A DNA stretch of 64,000 bases from Marinomonas communis (GCF_004363305.1 NZ_SNZA01000006.1:62001-126000), one strand, 5' to 3'. Counted from the stretch's first letter, positions 45,420-55,219 are shown. Translations and numbers: made by a program. The notes: a model not told the origin generated them from the sequence alone.

Positions 45420-45773
45420 TTATTTTGTTCGTTGCGGACGCTCTGCGGGCGGTGCAATGAAACGCACCACCCCCAACAAACGCCATAGTTTGGCAAAGCT
45501 TTCTGGAGCAAAGTTCACTAGCGCTGTCACCACGAGAGCGGATACCGTAATCAATAGTAGCCAAGTCATGATACCAATGCCGACACCCCAGTGCTGTATC
45601 GCAGGGATCAAGGTACCCAACAATGTTACCCAAGCAACACCTTGCAGTACACGGAACTCTTTGTTGGTAATGGCCATTTTCTTGTAGAGGTCACGATGGT
45701 GCTTTTGCACCGACACCGCAAAGTGCATGAAACTAAAGAAGCTGACAATTAAAATCCCCCATAACGCGGTCAT
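45420..45773 (-). CDS. DUF3325-type membrane protein
   Basis: A 117-residue protein with three helices (about 5-20, 45-62 and 68-86) and a basic C-terminus. The N-terminal pattern fits DUF3325, which in Pseudomonas and relatives follows DUF3649 and PepSY genes near siderophore receptors. It overlaps the PepSY gene by 4 bases. Probably a subunit of the PepSY reductase complex. The function is unknown. Confidence 0.75.
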   Translation of the reverse strand: MTALWGILIVSFFSFMHFAVSVQKHHRDLYKKMAITNKEFRVLQGVAWVTLLGTLIPAIQHWGVGIGIMTWLLLITVSALVVTALVNFAPESFAKLWRLLGVVRFIAPPAERPQRTK

Positions 45774-47590
45774 TTTACAGCTCCTTCTAAAGTGGGTTTA
45801 CGAGTAGCTGGTTTTGGGGATATGACACGACGAGCCTTGTTCTGTAGATAACGCGCGGTGGCCAACATAATGCCGCCCAACAATAAACACATCACATCGA
45901 AACTTAGACGCAAGACATCCACATGAATGATGGCATGCAAAAGGCTAGCGGAGGACGTTAGCGTGTCCAATACCGGAATCAAGCAGAACAATGCGCCAGC
46001 AATGCCTAGCTGCACCACCCAAGCGCCTTTATTACGATAGAAAATCGCATGGAGCAATGACAACAACCAAGCCACAAAGAAACCATTGATTTCCCAGTTA
46101 GTTCGATTCTCTAGGGTGGCAGGCAATAAGCGGTTTAACCAGAAGTAAACGGCCACCGCGCCACACAAACCGGCAATGCTGGCGATATTGGTGATCACAA
46201 CTAATTCATAACCGAACTGGCCCATCTGGCGTTTGGCACGTTTGACCGCCCACAAGACAGAGCCCGTTCCCACCATAATGGTGCCCATCACACCCGCCAA
46301 GAAAAATGCCCAACGGGTGATCGCATCGGCGAAACGCGCTTCATGCAAAGTATGCAGCACACCGCCGGCGGCACTAAAGAAGGAATTGTTTTCACTCGCT
46401 TTCGCTTGGTTACGCTCAATCTCTAATCCCGTGGCAGAGAAAGTAACGCTATTATTAGAGCCTCGCTCCACCATCAACATATCGCGATTCACCGGAGAAA
46501 AGACAAAGGTCGCATCAGCCGTTAAAGGGTTCTGAATCTGTACTCGACCAATGTCTCCAGCAAATAAAGACTCGGCTTGAGTCAGCATGTTACGTAACGG
46601 TGGTGTTGCTATGTCTTGCCGACCTTGATGACGAGCCGTTTGAGGACCTTCGCCGCGGGTTCTTCGTTCACCTAAACGCTCACCCTCAGTTTCGCGAACA
46701 TCACGATTCGGTCTCGCGCGAACTTCTGAAGTGTCAGCGCCAGCACGAGCACCGTCTTGTCCACGGGCGCCATTCATACCTTGCGTACGCTGCTCAGTCA
46801 TACGCCCACCTTCGGTGCGATTGGCCGTCAACGTTGCTAAATCGCCTTGTCCACCACGTGGACCGTTCTCTGCCATTTGCTGTTGGGCATTTTGTGCTTG
46901 GTTACGTTCACCGCCACCACCGCCGCCACCGCGGGTGTTCTCCGTCCAGAATATCAAACTAGAGGACAATAGCAGCAAACCAGAAAAGGTAATCATAATG
47001 TGGAATGGCAACGCCAGTACCGCTGTCACCGCATGGGCATCCGCCCAGCCTAAAGAACGGTTTTTGGTGCGCATCATAAAGAAATCACTGAAGATTTTCC
47101 GGTGCATCACGATGCCACTTAAGATCGCAATAAACATCGCCATGGTGGCGATTTCAACCACAGTTCGGGCAAAGCCTCGCGGCATACCATACAACTCAAA
47201 GTGGAAGCGATAGAGAAAGTCACCGCCTCGGGTTTCTCGACCATCAATGGATTCGCCCGTTGCCGCGTTCATGGTTTCTTGAGGACCACGTCGACGCTGG
47301 TTTTCACCTTCGTTCTGCCAACTCAGTCCCACCGTATTATCACGTACAGTCGGCAGAGAAATGCTCCAGCTATTGGCGTCAGGCGCCACTTCTGAAAGAC
47401 GTTCATAGGCTTTCATAATCGTATCGTCGGTGACATAAGAGGCATGCTGCTCAGGCGTCATCCAATGGCTGATTTCACCACGAAAATACGACAAAGTACC
47501 CGTTAGGAAAATCGCAAACAGTAACCAACCTAATAAAATGCTGCTCCATGTGTGCAGCCATGTCATGGTTTTACGTAACGGCCCCTTCAT
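45770..47590 (-). CDS. PepSY-domain inner-membrane reductase with Gly/Arg-rich insert
   Basis: A 606-residue PepSY_TM protein with helices near residues 12-30, 130-155, 180-205 and several at the C-terminus. Conserved His in the helix ends (LHTW, RFHFELYG, VLHTLHEARF) are likely heme ligands. Such proteins reduce ferric siderophores or related substrates across the inner membrane. An insert at about 225-345 is unusual: a run of eight Gly, then Arg/Gly/Glu-rich low-complexity sequence facing the periplasm. ATG 47590 overlaps the DUF3649 stop (ATGA); the frame reaches 47626 but this start is favoured. Confidence 0.82.
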   Translation of the reverse strand: MKGPLRKTMTWLHTWSSILLGWLLFAIFLTGTLSYFRGEISHWMTPEQHASYVTDDTIMKAYERLSEVAPDANSWSISLPTVRDNTVGLSWQNEGENQRRRGPQETMNAATGESIDGRETRGGDFLYRFHFELYGMPRGFARTVVEIATMAMFIAILSGIVMHRKIFSDFFMMRTKNRSLGWADAHAVTAVLALPFHIMITFSGLLLLSSSLIFWTENTRGGGGGGGERNQAQNAQQQMAENGPRGGQGDLATLTANRTEGGRMTEQRTQGMNGARGQDGARAGADTSEVRARPNRDVRETEGERLGERRTRGEGPQTARHQGRQDIATPPLRNMLTQAESLFAGDIGRVQIQNPLTADATFVFSPVNRDMLMVERGSNNSVTFSATGLEIERNQAKASENNSFFSAAGGVLHTLHEARFADAITRWAFFLAGVMGTIMVGTGSVLWAVKRAKRQMGQFGYELVVITNIASIAGLCGAVAVYFWLNRLLPATLENRTNWEINGFFVAWLLSLLHAIFYRNKGAWVVQLGIAGALFCLIPVLDTLTSSASLLHAIIHVDVLRLSFDVMCLLLGGIMLATARYLQNKARRVISPKPATRKPTLEGAVK

Positions 47591-47898
47591 ACCGTTTGCC
47601 CTCCGAGTAACCACCAGCTTCCCCAAACCACTACATTGGTACCCAACGCAATCCAGACGCTACGGTAAAGAGAGTTAATCGCCACGAAGGTCATAATAGA
47701 AAAGGCGTAATATAGGAAAAACATAAAATGCACGATGGTGCGCATTTCACGCTCAGTGCCGCCAATGATAGTGCTGGTTAATAGACTTAACCCGGCAGAC
47801 AAAATATATCCACCAATCAATGCCACAGCCAAACGGATCGCTAAAGACATCTTTGGCGATAAAGCGAGGCCATACCCTTTTTTAATTGCATGCAACAT
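47587..47898 (-). CDS. DUF3649-type membrane protein
   Basis: A 103-residue protein with three helices (about 19-42, 55-72 and 76-98). Its pattern matches DUF3649, the first member of the DUF3649-PepSY-DUF3325 set found next to siderophore receptors. The ATGA overlap with the PepSY gene shows coupled translation. It is divergent from the exporter operon, with Fur-like sites between. Confidence 0.75.
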   Translation of the reverse strand: MLHAIKKGYGLALSPKMSLAIRLAVALIGGYILSAGLSLLTSTIIGGTEREMRTIVHFMFFLYYAFSIMTFVAINSLYRSVWIALGTNVVVWGSWWLLGGQTV

Positions 47899-47927
47899 TA
47901 TTCAACATTTCATCCCTATTTAAAGAT

Positions 47928-48032
47928 GAGAATGATTATATTTTCAAGATCTATACCAAGCGATACCCGCAACGTAAAGTTAAGTAAATAACAACCATTT
48001 ACATAGCTTTACCAAGAATCGTTTTCATTCTT
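47928..48032. promoter_or_regulatory. Divergent Fur-box-like sites between PepSY and exporter operons
   Basis: GAGAATGATTATATTTTC (47928-47945) and AAGAATCGTTTTCATTCTT (48014-48032) are each partial matches (about 12 positions) to the Fur consensus, spaced in a 200-bp divergent promoter region. Two sites and the location strengthen an otherwise weak case. Confidence 0.5.
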
Positions 48033-48097
48033 ATTTACTTGTTTTCTGCAATTTGTAAAGATCTCCCTCCCAATTGGTCAACCAAATACTTAACTCT

Positions 48098-48289
48098 ATG
48101 AAAGCCTTAATTCTTTCTGCCGTGCTTAGCCTCACGCTGAGTGTGTCAGCTATGTATTTTTTTAGCTCGTCTTCAGGTCAGCAACAGTTGCTCTCATACG
48201 TCGGCCTTTCGGATGACGCCACGCCACCTCAGGGCGAACGTCCACACCGTAACCCTGATGCCAATAACCGTCCAGCAAGGAGCGAATAG
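48098..48289 (+). CDS. Small exported or membrane-anchored protein
   Basis: A 63-residue protein with a hydrophobic N-terminal helix (about 3-24) and a Pro/Arg/Glu-rich tail (PPQGERPHRNPDANNRPARS). It is the first gene of the exporter operon, 5 bases before the macA start. The ORF could begin at 48074, but ATG 48098 fits a signal-anchor. The low-complexity tail resembles the inserts of the neighbouring PepSY and beta-helix proteins. Function unknown. Confidence 0.6.
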   Translation: MKALILSAVLSLTLSVSAMYFFSSSSGQQQLLSYVGLSDDATPPQGERPHRNPDANNRPARSE

Positions 48290-48294
48290 CCGCC

Positions 48295-49479
48295 ATGGCA
48301 ATCTTACGATTCACATTGAAGTGTGTTCTATGGAGCATCACATTAGGCAGTCCTATTTTTGCGGGATGGTGGCTCTATCAAGACAGTCAAAGCGCTTCGG
48401 TTAGCTGGTTAACGGATACGGTAAAAACGGGCTCTATTGAAATCACCGTACCTGCCACGGGGACGTTAGAGCCTTCAAACTATGTTGATGTCGGCGCGCA
48501 AGTCTCAGGCCAAATAAAAACCCTGCATGTCAGCGAAGGCGATGTGGTAAAAAAAGGCCAACTGTTGGCTGAAATCGACGCAACCGTATTTGAGACCGAA
48601 GTTAAGAGAAGTCGTGCCAGCCTATTAAGCCAGAAAGCACAACGAGATCAATTGGTCGCGCAATTAGAGTTGGCTGAAAGCCAGCTTGAGCGAGATCGTC
48701 GTCTGAATGCTCGTGGTGCCGTGAGCGATGATTCTTTAAAACAAAGTGAAACAGACATCGTCGTACAGCGCGCCAAACTTGCCGCCACCGAAGCCGAGTT
48801 ACAGGTCGATGAAGCCGCATTAGAGCAAGACCTTATTACGTTATCTTATAGCCAAATCTATGCTCCGATGGATGGCACCATCACCAGTGTTGAAGTACGT
48901 GTAGGGCAAACGCTGAATGCCAGCCAAAGCGCCCCGACGCTGATGACCATTTCCGACCTGTCTCACATGACATTGCGTGCCAATGTTTCCGAAGCCGATA
49001 TCCAACGCTTGTCTCCAGACATGCCAGTGCGTTTTTCCACACTGGGTAATCCGAATGACTTCTTCTATTCCTCCTTGGAAAAGGTACTTCCAACTCCCTT
49101 GGTGAATAATGACGTCGTGCTTTATCAAGTGTTAATCAAGGTTGATAACGAAGCTGGTCATTTAATGGATGGCATGAGTACTCAGGTCTTCTTTATTGAA
49201 GCTCAAGCCAAAGACGTATTAACCATTCCTCTAGCCGCCATCTCTGAGCGCCCCCGCGGCACCGTTGCATTCATTCCAGGACCAGACAGCGGTTCACGTG
49301 CGACAACGCCGGTGAAAGTTGGCCTTAAGAATCGTACACAAGTGGAAATAGTAAGCGGACTAAGTCTTAACGATAGCGTGATTGTTGGTCGTGAGAATGG
49401 TGCTAGCAGTGAGAAAAGCATCAGTTTGACCGGTTCCTCAAGCAGTCGAGGCCCAATGGGAGGACGTCGTGGATTCTAA
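48295..49479 (+). CDS. macA: Periplasmic adaptor of a MacAB-type exporter (MacA/PvdR-like)
   Basis: A 394-residue membrane fusion protein. It has an N-terminal helix (about 8-30), a lipoyl domain (GTLEPSNYVDVGAQVSGQIK), a coiled-coil hairpin (about 110-190), then beta-barrel and membrane-proximal domains. It joins MacB to the outer-membrane channel. The C-terminus is an unusual Ser/Gly/Arg tail (GSSSSRGPMGGRRGF). It overlaps macB by 11 bases. Confidence 0.9.
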   Translation: MAILRFTLKCVLWSITLGSPIFAGWWLYQDSQSASVSWLTDTVKTGSIEITVPATGTLEPSNYVDVGAQVSGQIKTLHVSEGDVVKKGQLLAEIDATVFETEVKRSRASLLSQKAQRDQLVAQLELAESQLERDRRLNARGAVSDDSLKQSETDIVVQRAKLAATEAELQVDEAALEQDLITLSYSQIYAPMDGTITSVEVRVGQTLNASQSAPTLMTISDLSHMTLRANVSEADIQRLSPDMPVRFSTLGNPNDFFYSSLEKVLPTPLVNNDVVLYQVLIKVDNEAGHLMDGMSTQVFFIEAQAKDVLTIPLAAISERPRGTVAFIPGPDSGSRATTPVKVGLKNRTQVEIVSGLSLNDSVIVGRENGASSEKSISLTGSSSSRGPMGGRRGF

Positions 49480-51397
49480 ACGTCCGCTGCTGTCGATTGA
49501 GCAAGTAAGCCGCCATTATCGCAATGGTGACTCACTGATCAGTGCTTTAGATGGGGTTTCTCTCACCGTACACGAGGGTGAATTTGTCGCCATCATGGGA
49601 CAATCAGGGTCCGGCAAATCCACCCTGATGAATATTATTGGCTGTTTGGATCAACCCAGTGAAGGACGCTATCTGATTAATGGCCATGATGTTAATAAGC
49701 TCAATACCAACCAGCTTGCAGCGTTGCGTCTTAAAACCTTTGGTTTCGTTTTCCAACGCTATCAGTTGTTACCAACACTGAATGCTCAAGAGAACGTTGC
49801 CCTACCGGCCCTGTATGCGAATACGGCAAAAGAGCAGCGCCTACAAAAGGCCATGGAGTTGCTACAGAAGCTTGGCTTAGAAGGACGTGAGCACCACAAA
49901 CCAAGCGAGTTATCGGGCGGCCAACAACAGCGTGTCTCCATTGCTCGTGCATTGATTAATGGTGCTGAAGTGATTTTGGCCGATGAACCAACGGGGGCAC
50001 TGGATTCAAAAAGCAGTGAACAAGTACTGGCGCTGCTAAGTGAATTGAATGATCAAGGGGTCACGGTCATTTTGATCACTCACGATGCAGAAGTCGCAGC
50101 CAAAGCCAAACGTCAGGTGCATATTCAGGATGGTAAGATCCTGTCCGACAGTGATGTTTCAAACACCGACCCGGTGAGCGAAAACCCTGAAACCATGCAA
50201 GAGCTACCCTCCATTGGCATTGATGAAGCCATTAATATTTCGTTTAAGGCGCTGCGGGCGAATTGGTTCCGTACCATGCTTACCTTGCTCGGAGTAGTAA
50301 TTGGTGTCGCCGCGGTGGTGGCGATGATGGCGATTGGTGAAGGCGGCAAACAGCAAGTGGTACAGCGTATCCAGTCTATGGGTACTAACCTTCTACTGGT
50401 TCGTCCAGGCGGCGCCAATATGCGCAACACTGGAGACATTGCCACATTAACCGAGTATGACGCCGAGGCGCTCAGCACTCTTGAGCATATAGAGTTCGTG
50501 GCACCCGAGCGTGAAAGTCGCTCGACGATTCGTTACCGCAGCCAAGACTATCGAGGCAAGATCATGGCCACGACACCGAATTATATTGACGTAAAAGAGT
50601 GGTCTTTATCGCAAGGGGTCATGTTCGACCAGCAAGACATGCTCAATAAAGCCCCTGTGATTGTTATCGGTGACACCATTGCCACATCTTTATTTCCGGA
50701 TGAAAACCCAATCGGTCAATACGTGATGATGAAGAGCGCCTTGTATCAAGTGATTGGCGTGCTCAGCACCCAAGGGGCCACAGCAAGTGGCGTCAACAAC
50801 GATGAAATGGTGCTGATACCTCTATCTACCGGCCTGTCGCGCGTGTTTGCTGGCCAGTACTTAAATGGCCTAACCGTTAAGGTGGATGACACGGACAATT
50901 TGGACAGCGCCGAAGAAGCCATTCGTGCGCTCTTGATCCAACGCCACGGTACAGAAGACTTTCAAGTATTGAATACGGCATCATTGATCGAAGCCGTTTC
51001 CGAAACCCAAAACACCATGACTTGGTTGCTGGGTTCCATTGCCGCCATTTCGCTGCTCGTCGGTGGTATCGGCGTGATGAACATTATGCTGGTAAGTGTT
51101 TCCGAGCGACGCCGAGAAATCGGCTTGCGTATGGCAACGGGCGCCAAACCAAAAGACATCTTACGCCAGTTTAATATCGAAGCCTTGGTGGTGTGCTGCA
51201 GTGGTGGTCTATTGGGCATCGCAATTGGCCTCAGTGCCGCCTTAGCCATGTCCAGCTTTAACCTTGCGATCGCTCTGTCTTGGCACCCGCCTGCGCTAGC
51301 GTTTGCCTCAGCGTTCTTTGTCGGTTTGATTTTCGGACACGCACCCGCCCGCAAGGCTTCTAAGCTCAACCCTATTGACGCACTCGCGGAGGAATAA
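49469..51397 (+). CDS. macB: MacB-type ABC exporter (MacB/PvdT-like)
   Basis: A 642-residue fused ABC exporter. The ATPase half (1-230) has Walker A GQSGSGKSTLMN, signature LSGGQQQRVSIA and Walker B VILADEPTGALDS. The MacB half has four helices and a large periplasmic domain between about 300 and 510. It starts at GTG 49469 with GGAGG 5 bases upstream. In its iron setting it most resembles PvdT of PvdRT-OpmQ, which exports and recycles pyoverdine. A macrolide or peptide exporter is the alternative. Confidence 0.92.
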   Translation: MDSKRPLLSIEQVSRHYRNGDSLISALDGVSLTVHEGEFVAIMGQSGSGKSTLMNIIGCLDQPSEGRYLINGHDVNKLNTNQLAALRLKTFGFVFQRYQLLPTLNAQENVALPALYANTAKEQRLQKAMELLQKLGLEGREHHKPSELSGGQQQRVSIARALINGAEVILADEPTGALDSKSSEQVLALLSELNDQGVTVILITHDAEVAAKAKRQVHIQDGKILSDSDVSNTDPVSENPETMQELPSIGIDEAINISFKALRANWFRTMLTLLGVVIGVAAVVAMMAIGEGGKQQVVQRIQSMGTNLLLVRPGGANMRNTGDIATLTEYDAEALSTLEHIEFVAPERESRSTIRYRSQDYRGKIMATTPNYIDVKEWSLSQGVMFDQQDMLNKAPVIVIGDTIATSLFPDENPIGQYVMMKSALYQVIGVLSTQGATASGVNNDEMVLIPLSTGLSRVFAGQYLNGLTVKVDDTDNLDSAEEAIRALLIQRHGTEDFQVLNTASLIEAVSETQNTMTWLLGSIAAISLLVGGIGVMNIMLVSVSERRREIGLRMATGAKPKDILRQFNIEALVVCCSGGLLGIAIGLSAALAMSSFNLAIALSWHPPALAFASAFFVGLIFGHAPARKASKLNPIDALAEE

Positions 51398-52749
51398 TGA
51401 AGTATCTAATCACCGGTTGTGCCGCGCTATTATTATCCGGCTGCGCCAGTCAATATCAGTATGAAGCGCCTTCCGTGACGGCAGATAGCATGCCGACGTA
51501 TGCCCTTGCAGAATTTTCTGCCAACCAATGGTTAAGCTTTGGCTCTCCTGATCTGGAAGCCTTACTTAAAACCGCATTTGCTCATAACTGGACCATCGCG
51601 GTGGCTACAGAGCGGGTACGTTTAGCACGATTGGCAATCGAGACAGAAGAAGCCAACCAAGGCATTTCAACGACGGCCACACTTACTGCTGGCTCAACAC
51701 AAAGCGCCAACAGCAATGACCTGAGTAACTTCACTAGCTCAGATGCATCATCTCTGTCCTTTAGTGCGAAATACGAATGGGATTTATGGGGTAAATTACA
51801 GGCGCAAATGGATCAAACACTGCTGTCAGCGCAATCTTCCCAGTGGAGTTTTGAAACCGCTAGGCTGACGGTAACAGCCAGTATCGTTAAACAGTACATC
51901 GCCTATTTGTCTTTAAAAGAGCGCATGACTCTGGCTCAGAAAAATCTGGTGTCAGCACAAGAAAGCTACGAGCTTTACTTAGCCCAACATGAGGAAGGTT
52001 TGGTTTCGCGCATTGATCTGATTGATCAACAAGAGACAATCCTTAGCTTGGAAGAGAAAATCGAAACGTTGCAACTCGACCAGCGAGATCAAGAGCGAGC
52101 GCTAGCCCTGCTAACAGGGCAACCATACTGGCAAGAGCTTGATCCGAATTTTCGTTTGCTGGACTTAACCGTACCCGATATTGCGCTTAACCAACCAGCA
52201 GAGTTAATCCGTCAACGCCCTGATTTGAAAGAGGCTGAAGCATCCGTCAAAGCCGCCTTTTTAAGCAAAGTTGAGACAGAACTAGATCGCTGGCCAAACC
52301 TTTCGATTAGCCTTAGCTTACGTCCCTCAGACCTTTACGACCTAGCAGAACAATGGACCGTTACCCTAGCGGAGTCCATTAGCTTGGCGCTGTATGATAA
52401 TGGTGATAACAAACGAGCCTTGAAAAAAGCGGAAATCAACGAGGCTATTGCACGCATCAATTATCAGAATACAGTTGTATCTGCATTACATGAGGTACAA
52501 GACACATTGAGCGCTTATCAGCAAAGCCGTATTGGCTATCGCTATGCGCAAATTGCCCACCAGAATCAAATTGTGAAAACCCAACTCACGGAGTATGAGT
52601 GGGAAGAAGGTGTACGTGACAAGTCAGACCTTATTAGTGCTCAACGCAGCTTGTTCAGCACTGAAGAATCCTTGGTAACAGCCAAGCAAAGTGTGCTCAA
52701 CAGCATTGTCGCCTTATACCAAGCGAACGGCACAGCGCCTAATTTCTAA
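51397..52749 (+). CDS. Outer-membrane lipoprotein channel (OprM/NodT family, OpmQ-like)
   Basis: A 450-residue TolC-type lipoprotein with lipobox LLSGC near residue 16 and two outer-membrane efflux repeats containing long coiled coils (about 60-215 and 250-440). YEWDLWGKL is a common family motif. It starts at the last base of macB (TAATGA) and so completes a three-gene tripartite exporter. A terminator follows. Confidence 0.9.
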   Translation: MKYLITGCAALLLSGCASQYQYEAPSVTADSMPTYALAEFSANQWLSFGSPDLEALLKTAFAHNWTIAVATERVRLARLAIETEEANQGISTTATLTAGSTQSANSNDLSNFTSSDASSLSFSAKYEWDLWGKLQAQMDQTLLSAQSSQWSFETARLTVTASIVKQYIAYLSLKERMTLAQKNLVSAQESYELYLAQHEEGLVSRIDLIDQQETILSLEEKIETLQLDQRDQERALALLTGQPYWQELDPNFRLLDLTVPDIALNQPAELIRQRPDLKEAEASVKAAFLSKVETELDRWPNLSISLSLRPSDLYDLAEQWTVTLAESISLALYDNGDNKRALKKAEINEAIARINYQNTVVSALHEVQDTLSAYQQSRIGYRYAQIAHQNQIVKTQLTEYEWEEGVRDKSDLISAQRSLFSTEESLVTAKQSVLNSIVALYQANGTAPNF

Positions 52750-52784
52750 TCCCTTTTAACCTCTTTTCCCCTATCTATTTGATC

Positions 52785-52818
52785 AGCCGGTAAGTGTTCA
52801 CATTTATCGGCTTTTTTT
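52785..52818 (+). terminator. Terminator of the MacAB-OprM operon
   Basis: The stem AGCCGGTAA / TTATCGGCT (one G-T pair) has a 10-base loop and a T-run. Confidence 0.85.
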
Positions 52819-52934
52819 ATGCACAAACGCCACACAGTATGACTCTGATATGGCATTTTCGACGAATAAAACACGTCAAATTGCAGTATTCATCATGACG
52901 CGTTGCAATTATTGAAACAGTGCGTTTCCCATAT

Positions 52935-52945
52935 AATAATGATAA
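52935..52945 (+). promoter_or_regulatory. Possible Fur half-site before the first tandem receptor
   Basis: AATAATGATAA is a good left half of a Fur box about 100 bases before the ATG, and the right half is poor. The 52819-53042 interval holds no gene. Confidence 0.35.
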
Positions 52946-53042
52946 CAGTTCGCATTAGCATTTAACTTTACTAACCCCTGTGAGAATATAGCGCCGACTT
53001 TACTGATCTTTACACTTTTTGACACAGGGAGACTCCATTCTT

Positions 53043-55187
53043 ATGAAACCCACTTTGGTCGCATTGGCTGTTGCACTCGCTTCAGGTGCCCTACACGCTG
53101 ATAATGAACTGGATACATTACTAGTTGAAGGACAGACAGAACTTCAAACAACGGACAAAGCACGCGTGAGTGAAGCCCAAGGCGCTACCACCATCACAAG
53201 TGAAGACCTTGTTGAAGCACAAGCCTCTAACCTAGCCGATGCGTTGCAAAACAATGCCTCAGTTCAAGTAGACGAAGTGGGCGGTTCCCGTGGTAGTGAG
53301 ATCACTATCCGAGGCCAATCAGGTAATGCGGTGAGCGTTCGTGTCGAAGGTGCGCCGAATAACCGTAGTCAAATCATGCACAAAGGCAGTAACGACCGCG
53401 ACACCATTTGGTTGAATATGGACATGTATGAGTCTGTGACGGTCATCCCTGGTGCCGCTGCAAACACCTACGGTAACGGTTCAACAGGCGGTGTGGTTCT
53501 ATTAGAAACCAAGGATCCTGAATCGATTATTCGCGACGGTCGTGATTGGGGCGCGAACCTGCGTTACACCCATGAGACGAATGGTGAAGCCAATGGTATC
53601 AGTGCTGACGTAGCGAAGCAGTTCAGCGATAAATTCTCTGCAAACGCAACCATCTCTGCCAAAGATACAGACGCTTATGAAGATGCGAATGGTGTTAAAA
53701 CCGACAATGGTAGCACCGGCTCCGAAGACTTAAGCTACCTATTGAAAGGTGTTTTCACGCCCAATGACGAGCAACGTTTAGAAGCCAGCATCCTTAAAAA
53801 TAACATGGACTACTCTGACTTTGCTGACGATGGTACTGAGACGAAAAAAGAAGTTCGTGACCAAACACTTTCCGGACAATACACCTACAATCCAAAGGAC
53901 AACGACCTTGTCGATCTAAAAGTACGTGTGTCTCGTGCTGAAAGCGACCAAGAGTCGGATGGTGGCACTGACACATGGGAGAATGCTGGTGGTGTGACAA
54001 CAACGTACGCAGAAATCGAAAACACCAGCGTACTCTACCCTACGCAAAACACCATGCACGTAGTGCGCTACGGCCTAGACTACACCTTTGACGATGTGCG
54101 CATGGTGTATGACAACGATGACGGTACACCAAAACAAGTAGAGCGTACCTCGATTGGTGCCTACCTATCTGACACAATGCATATCGGTGAAGACTTAGAG
54201 CTTTCTGGCAGCCTGCGCTACGACCAATACGATGCCGACTTTAATGGTGATTCCTTCGAAGGGGAAGACTCGATCAACTCTAAGCTGTCAGCAGTGTGGA
54301 AACCGTTTGAAAATACGTCTGTACACGGACTTGGCTTTACCGCATTAGTTGGCTCTGGTTACCGAGCTCCGGCGGTGTATGAGATTTACGGCAAAGGCTT
54401 CCCTTCAGAACCTTTCTCTGGAACCGATGCTGACGGTGATGGCGTATACGAAACAGGTAACGTCTCAGGCTGTATGGATGGACACGGTAACTGGTGTGTA
54501 ATTCCAAATGAAGATCTGACCGGTGAAACGTCACTGGATACAGAAGTCGGTTTAACCTTCGAACGCATGGGCGTTTGGCAAGCTCAAGACCGTGTTAATG
54601 CTAGCGTCAGCTACATTCATACGGATCTAAAAGACAAAATTTACAACGATACATTGGGCACCTTGGACAGTAGTCTTGGTACTTACAACGGCGGCGTCTA
54701 CAACGTTCGTCAGTTTGTGAACAAAGACGAAGCTGCAGTCTTCGGTTGGGAACTGGCAGCAGGTTACGACAGTCCGCTTGTCTTTGCTAACTTCACACTA
54801 CAAGACATGAATGGTTATGTGGTCGAAGACGATGGCTCAAAAACCAAAGATACCAGTCTAGTGCCACGTAGCGTTAGCGTTACACTGGGGACTTACTTTA
54901 ATGACCAAAAAGGTCGCGTAGGGCTAGATACCAAGTACCGCAAAGGACGCAGCTACTTTGGTGGCCGCAATGGTACTACCGAATACACTTACAAAGGCTA
55001 CACCGTGTACGATGTGTTCGCCTCTTACCAGTTTAGCGACAACCTGAGTGCTCAACTTCGCGTGGACAACGTAACCGATGAACTGTACAGCAAAAGTCAG
55101 ACATCAGAAGACAGCACTACTGGCGCTGATACAACGTCTTACCAGCCCGGTCGCAACTTCAAAGTGGGTGTGAATTACCGTTTCTGA
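53043..55187 (+). CDS. TonB-dependent receptor, tandem copy 1
   Basis: A 714-residue outer-membrane receptor with a signal peptide of about 18 residues (GALHADN). The plug segment includes SNLADALQNNASVQVDEVGG and GNGSTGGVVLLETKDPES. A 22-strand barrel ends in FKVGVNYRF. An extracellular loop has the Ca-binding-like DADGDGVYETG and two Cys (SGCMDGHGNWCV). ATG 53043 gives the signal peptide; the frame extends to 53019. Ligand cannot be told; heme or ferric chelate is possible. About 85% identical by eye to copy 2. Confidence 0.88.
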   Translation: MKPTLVALAVALASGALHADNELDTLLVEGQTELQTTDKARVSEAQGATTITSEDLVEAQASNLADALQNNASVQVDEVGGSRGSEITIRGQSGNAVSVRVEGAPNNRSQIMHKGSNDRDTIWLNMDMYESVTVIPGAAANTYGNGSTGGVVLLETKDPESIIRDGRDWGANLRYTHETNGEANGISADVAKQFSDKFSANATISAKDTDAYEDANGVKTDNGSTGSEDLSYLLKGVFTPNDEQRLEASILKNNMDYSDFADDGTETKKEVRDQTLSGQYTYNPKDNDLVDLKVRVSRAESDQESDGGTDTWENAGGVTTTYAEIENTSVLYPTQNTMHVVRYGLDYTFDDVRMVYDNDDGTPKQVERTSIGAYLSDTMHIGEDLELSGSLRYDQYDADFNGDSFEGEDSINSKLSAVWKPFENTSVHGLGFTALVGSGYRAPAVYEIYGKGFPSEPFSGTDADGDGVYETGNVSGCMDGHGNWCVIPNEDLTGETSLDTEVGLTFERMGVWQAQDRVNASVSYIHTDLKDKIYNDTLGTLDSSLGTYNGGVYNVRQFVNKDEAAVFGWELAAGYDSPLVFANFTLQDMNGYVVEDDGSKTKDTSLVPRSVSVTLGTYFNDQKGRVGLDTKYRKGRSYFGGRNGTTEYTYKGYTVYDVFASYQFSDNLSAQLRVDNVTDELYSKSQTSEDSTTGADTTSYQPGRNFKVGVNYRF

Positions 55188-55219
55188 TCCCCAAAGAAAC
55201 AAGCGCTTTCTTTCTGTTT

